Shown here: one piece after another, positions 6,350 through 6,651 of the stretch
Layout of the letters: every line of letters starts with the position of its first letter
How positions within the stretch are numbered: position 1 is the first letter of the stretch
Source of the DNA: Akkermansia muciniphila
GTDB taxonomy: Bacteria; Verrucomicrobiota; Verrucomicrobiia; Verrucomicrobiales; V1-33
Direction of reading: 5' to 3'
Length of the DNA stretch: 6,651 bases
NCBI GenBank assembly: GCA_943331195.2
Contig: CALQKQ020000209.1
Coordinates: forward strand, 1 to 6,651
The notes under the pieces: generated by a model
The model's input: the letters and a program-made list of their open reading frames with translations, nothing else
Databases searched by the model: none
What the model was told of the DNA's origin: nothing
Made by a program: the position numbers and the translations under genes

Positions 6350-6651
6350 TCAGGGAAACGTGAACAAGACTTTGCCGTCGCGGCCGGACTGGGCGGCGTG
6401 GTGCAGGGCGGCGCGATATTCCGTGATGGGGTAAGTGGCGGCGATCTGTTGGCGCAGTTGGCCGGAGGCGGCGAAGCGCGCTAGGTTTTGATAGAGCGCT
6501 TCGGTTTCTCCGGGAGCGAGAGTTGCTTGCCAGCGGCTCAGCCAGAAGCCGCGCAGGGTTAGGTTTTTGAAAATGAGCATGCTATTGGGCACCTTGAGGG
6601 CCTGGCGGCCCATCGCGCCATAGGTGACGTGGGTGCCGTCTGGTCCGAGGA
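6350..6651 (-). CDS. MECR/Etr-like 2-enoyl thioester reductase or quinone-oxidoreductase relative, C-terminal part
   Basis: About 99 residues are visible, and the frame continues off the right edge (the in-frame ATG at 6613 is internal, since upstream codons read LGPDGTHVTYGA). The stretch G-THVTYGAMGRQALKVPNSMLIFKNLTLRGFW-LSRW closely follows the C-terminal half of the Rossmann domain in mitochondrial-type enoyl reductases (compare VTYGGMAKQPV and LLIFKDLKLRGFW), and the end, YRAALHHAAQSGRDGKVLFTF, matches the closing helix and strand of the medium-chain dehydrogenase/reductase superfamily. These enzymes use NADPH to reduce enoyl-CoA/ACP double bonds or related substrates. Which substrate applies is unclear because the catalytic Tyr and the cofactor loop are outside the window. 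The stop lies 4 bases past the convergent neighbour's stop. Confidence 0.83.
   Translation of the reverse strand, partial: LGPDGTHVTYGAMGRQALKVPNSMLIFKNLTLRGFWLSRWQATLAPGETEALYQNLARFAASGQLRQQIAATYPITEYRAALHHAAQSGRDGKVLFTFP

Overview
The window looks like a high-GC bacterial chromosome from the Verrucomicrobiota or a related PVC lineage. The evidence is a DUF1501 protein of the type common in Planctomycetes and Verrucomicrobia, a leucyl-tRNA synthetase of the form I associate with that group, weak or absent Shine-Dalgarno sequences, and a convergent intergenic region full of GC-rich hairpin repeats. The placement is an inference from recognised families; no 16S or other decisive marker is present.

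Layout, left to right. Positions 1-1027, plus strand: the C-terminal part of a DUF1501 (alkaline-phosphatase/sulfatase-like) protein, overlapping by one base (TAATG) a small stand-alone Smr-domain protein. Positions 1028-1783: a roughly 750-base convergent, apparently non-coding region with tandem hairpins just after the Smr stop and two clusters of related palindromes (CCCAGxGC...GCCCTGGG and GCCCCGTTGGGGC types), placed in opposite orientations. Positions 1784-2317, minus strand: a GYF_2 plus bacterial-PH-like protein. Positions 2318-2461: a divergent promoter region with a perfect 7-bp inverted repeat. Positions 2462-3169, plus strand: a single-pass membrane protein of unknown function with an acidic repeat at its N-terminus. 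Positions 3185-5761, minus strand: complete leucyl-tRNA synthetase (leuS). Positions 5800-6345, plus strand: an unrecognised, apparently helical protein. Positions 6350-6651, minus strand: the C-terminus of an MECR/Etr-like zinc-free medium-chain reductase, cut by the window edge.

The genes do not form one pathway. Only DUF1501-Smr is arranged like an operon; the rest alternate in strand with tight convergent junctions (15 and 4 bases) and short divergent spacers. I see no phage, IS element, CRISPR array, tRNA or rRNA. The points most worth a second look are the hairpin-packed convergent region, the LeuRS that appears to lack both the CP1 zinc ligands and the leucine-specific insertion, the DUF1501-Smr coupling, and two proteins I could not assign. 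I did not find convincing evidence for a new multi-gene system.
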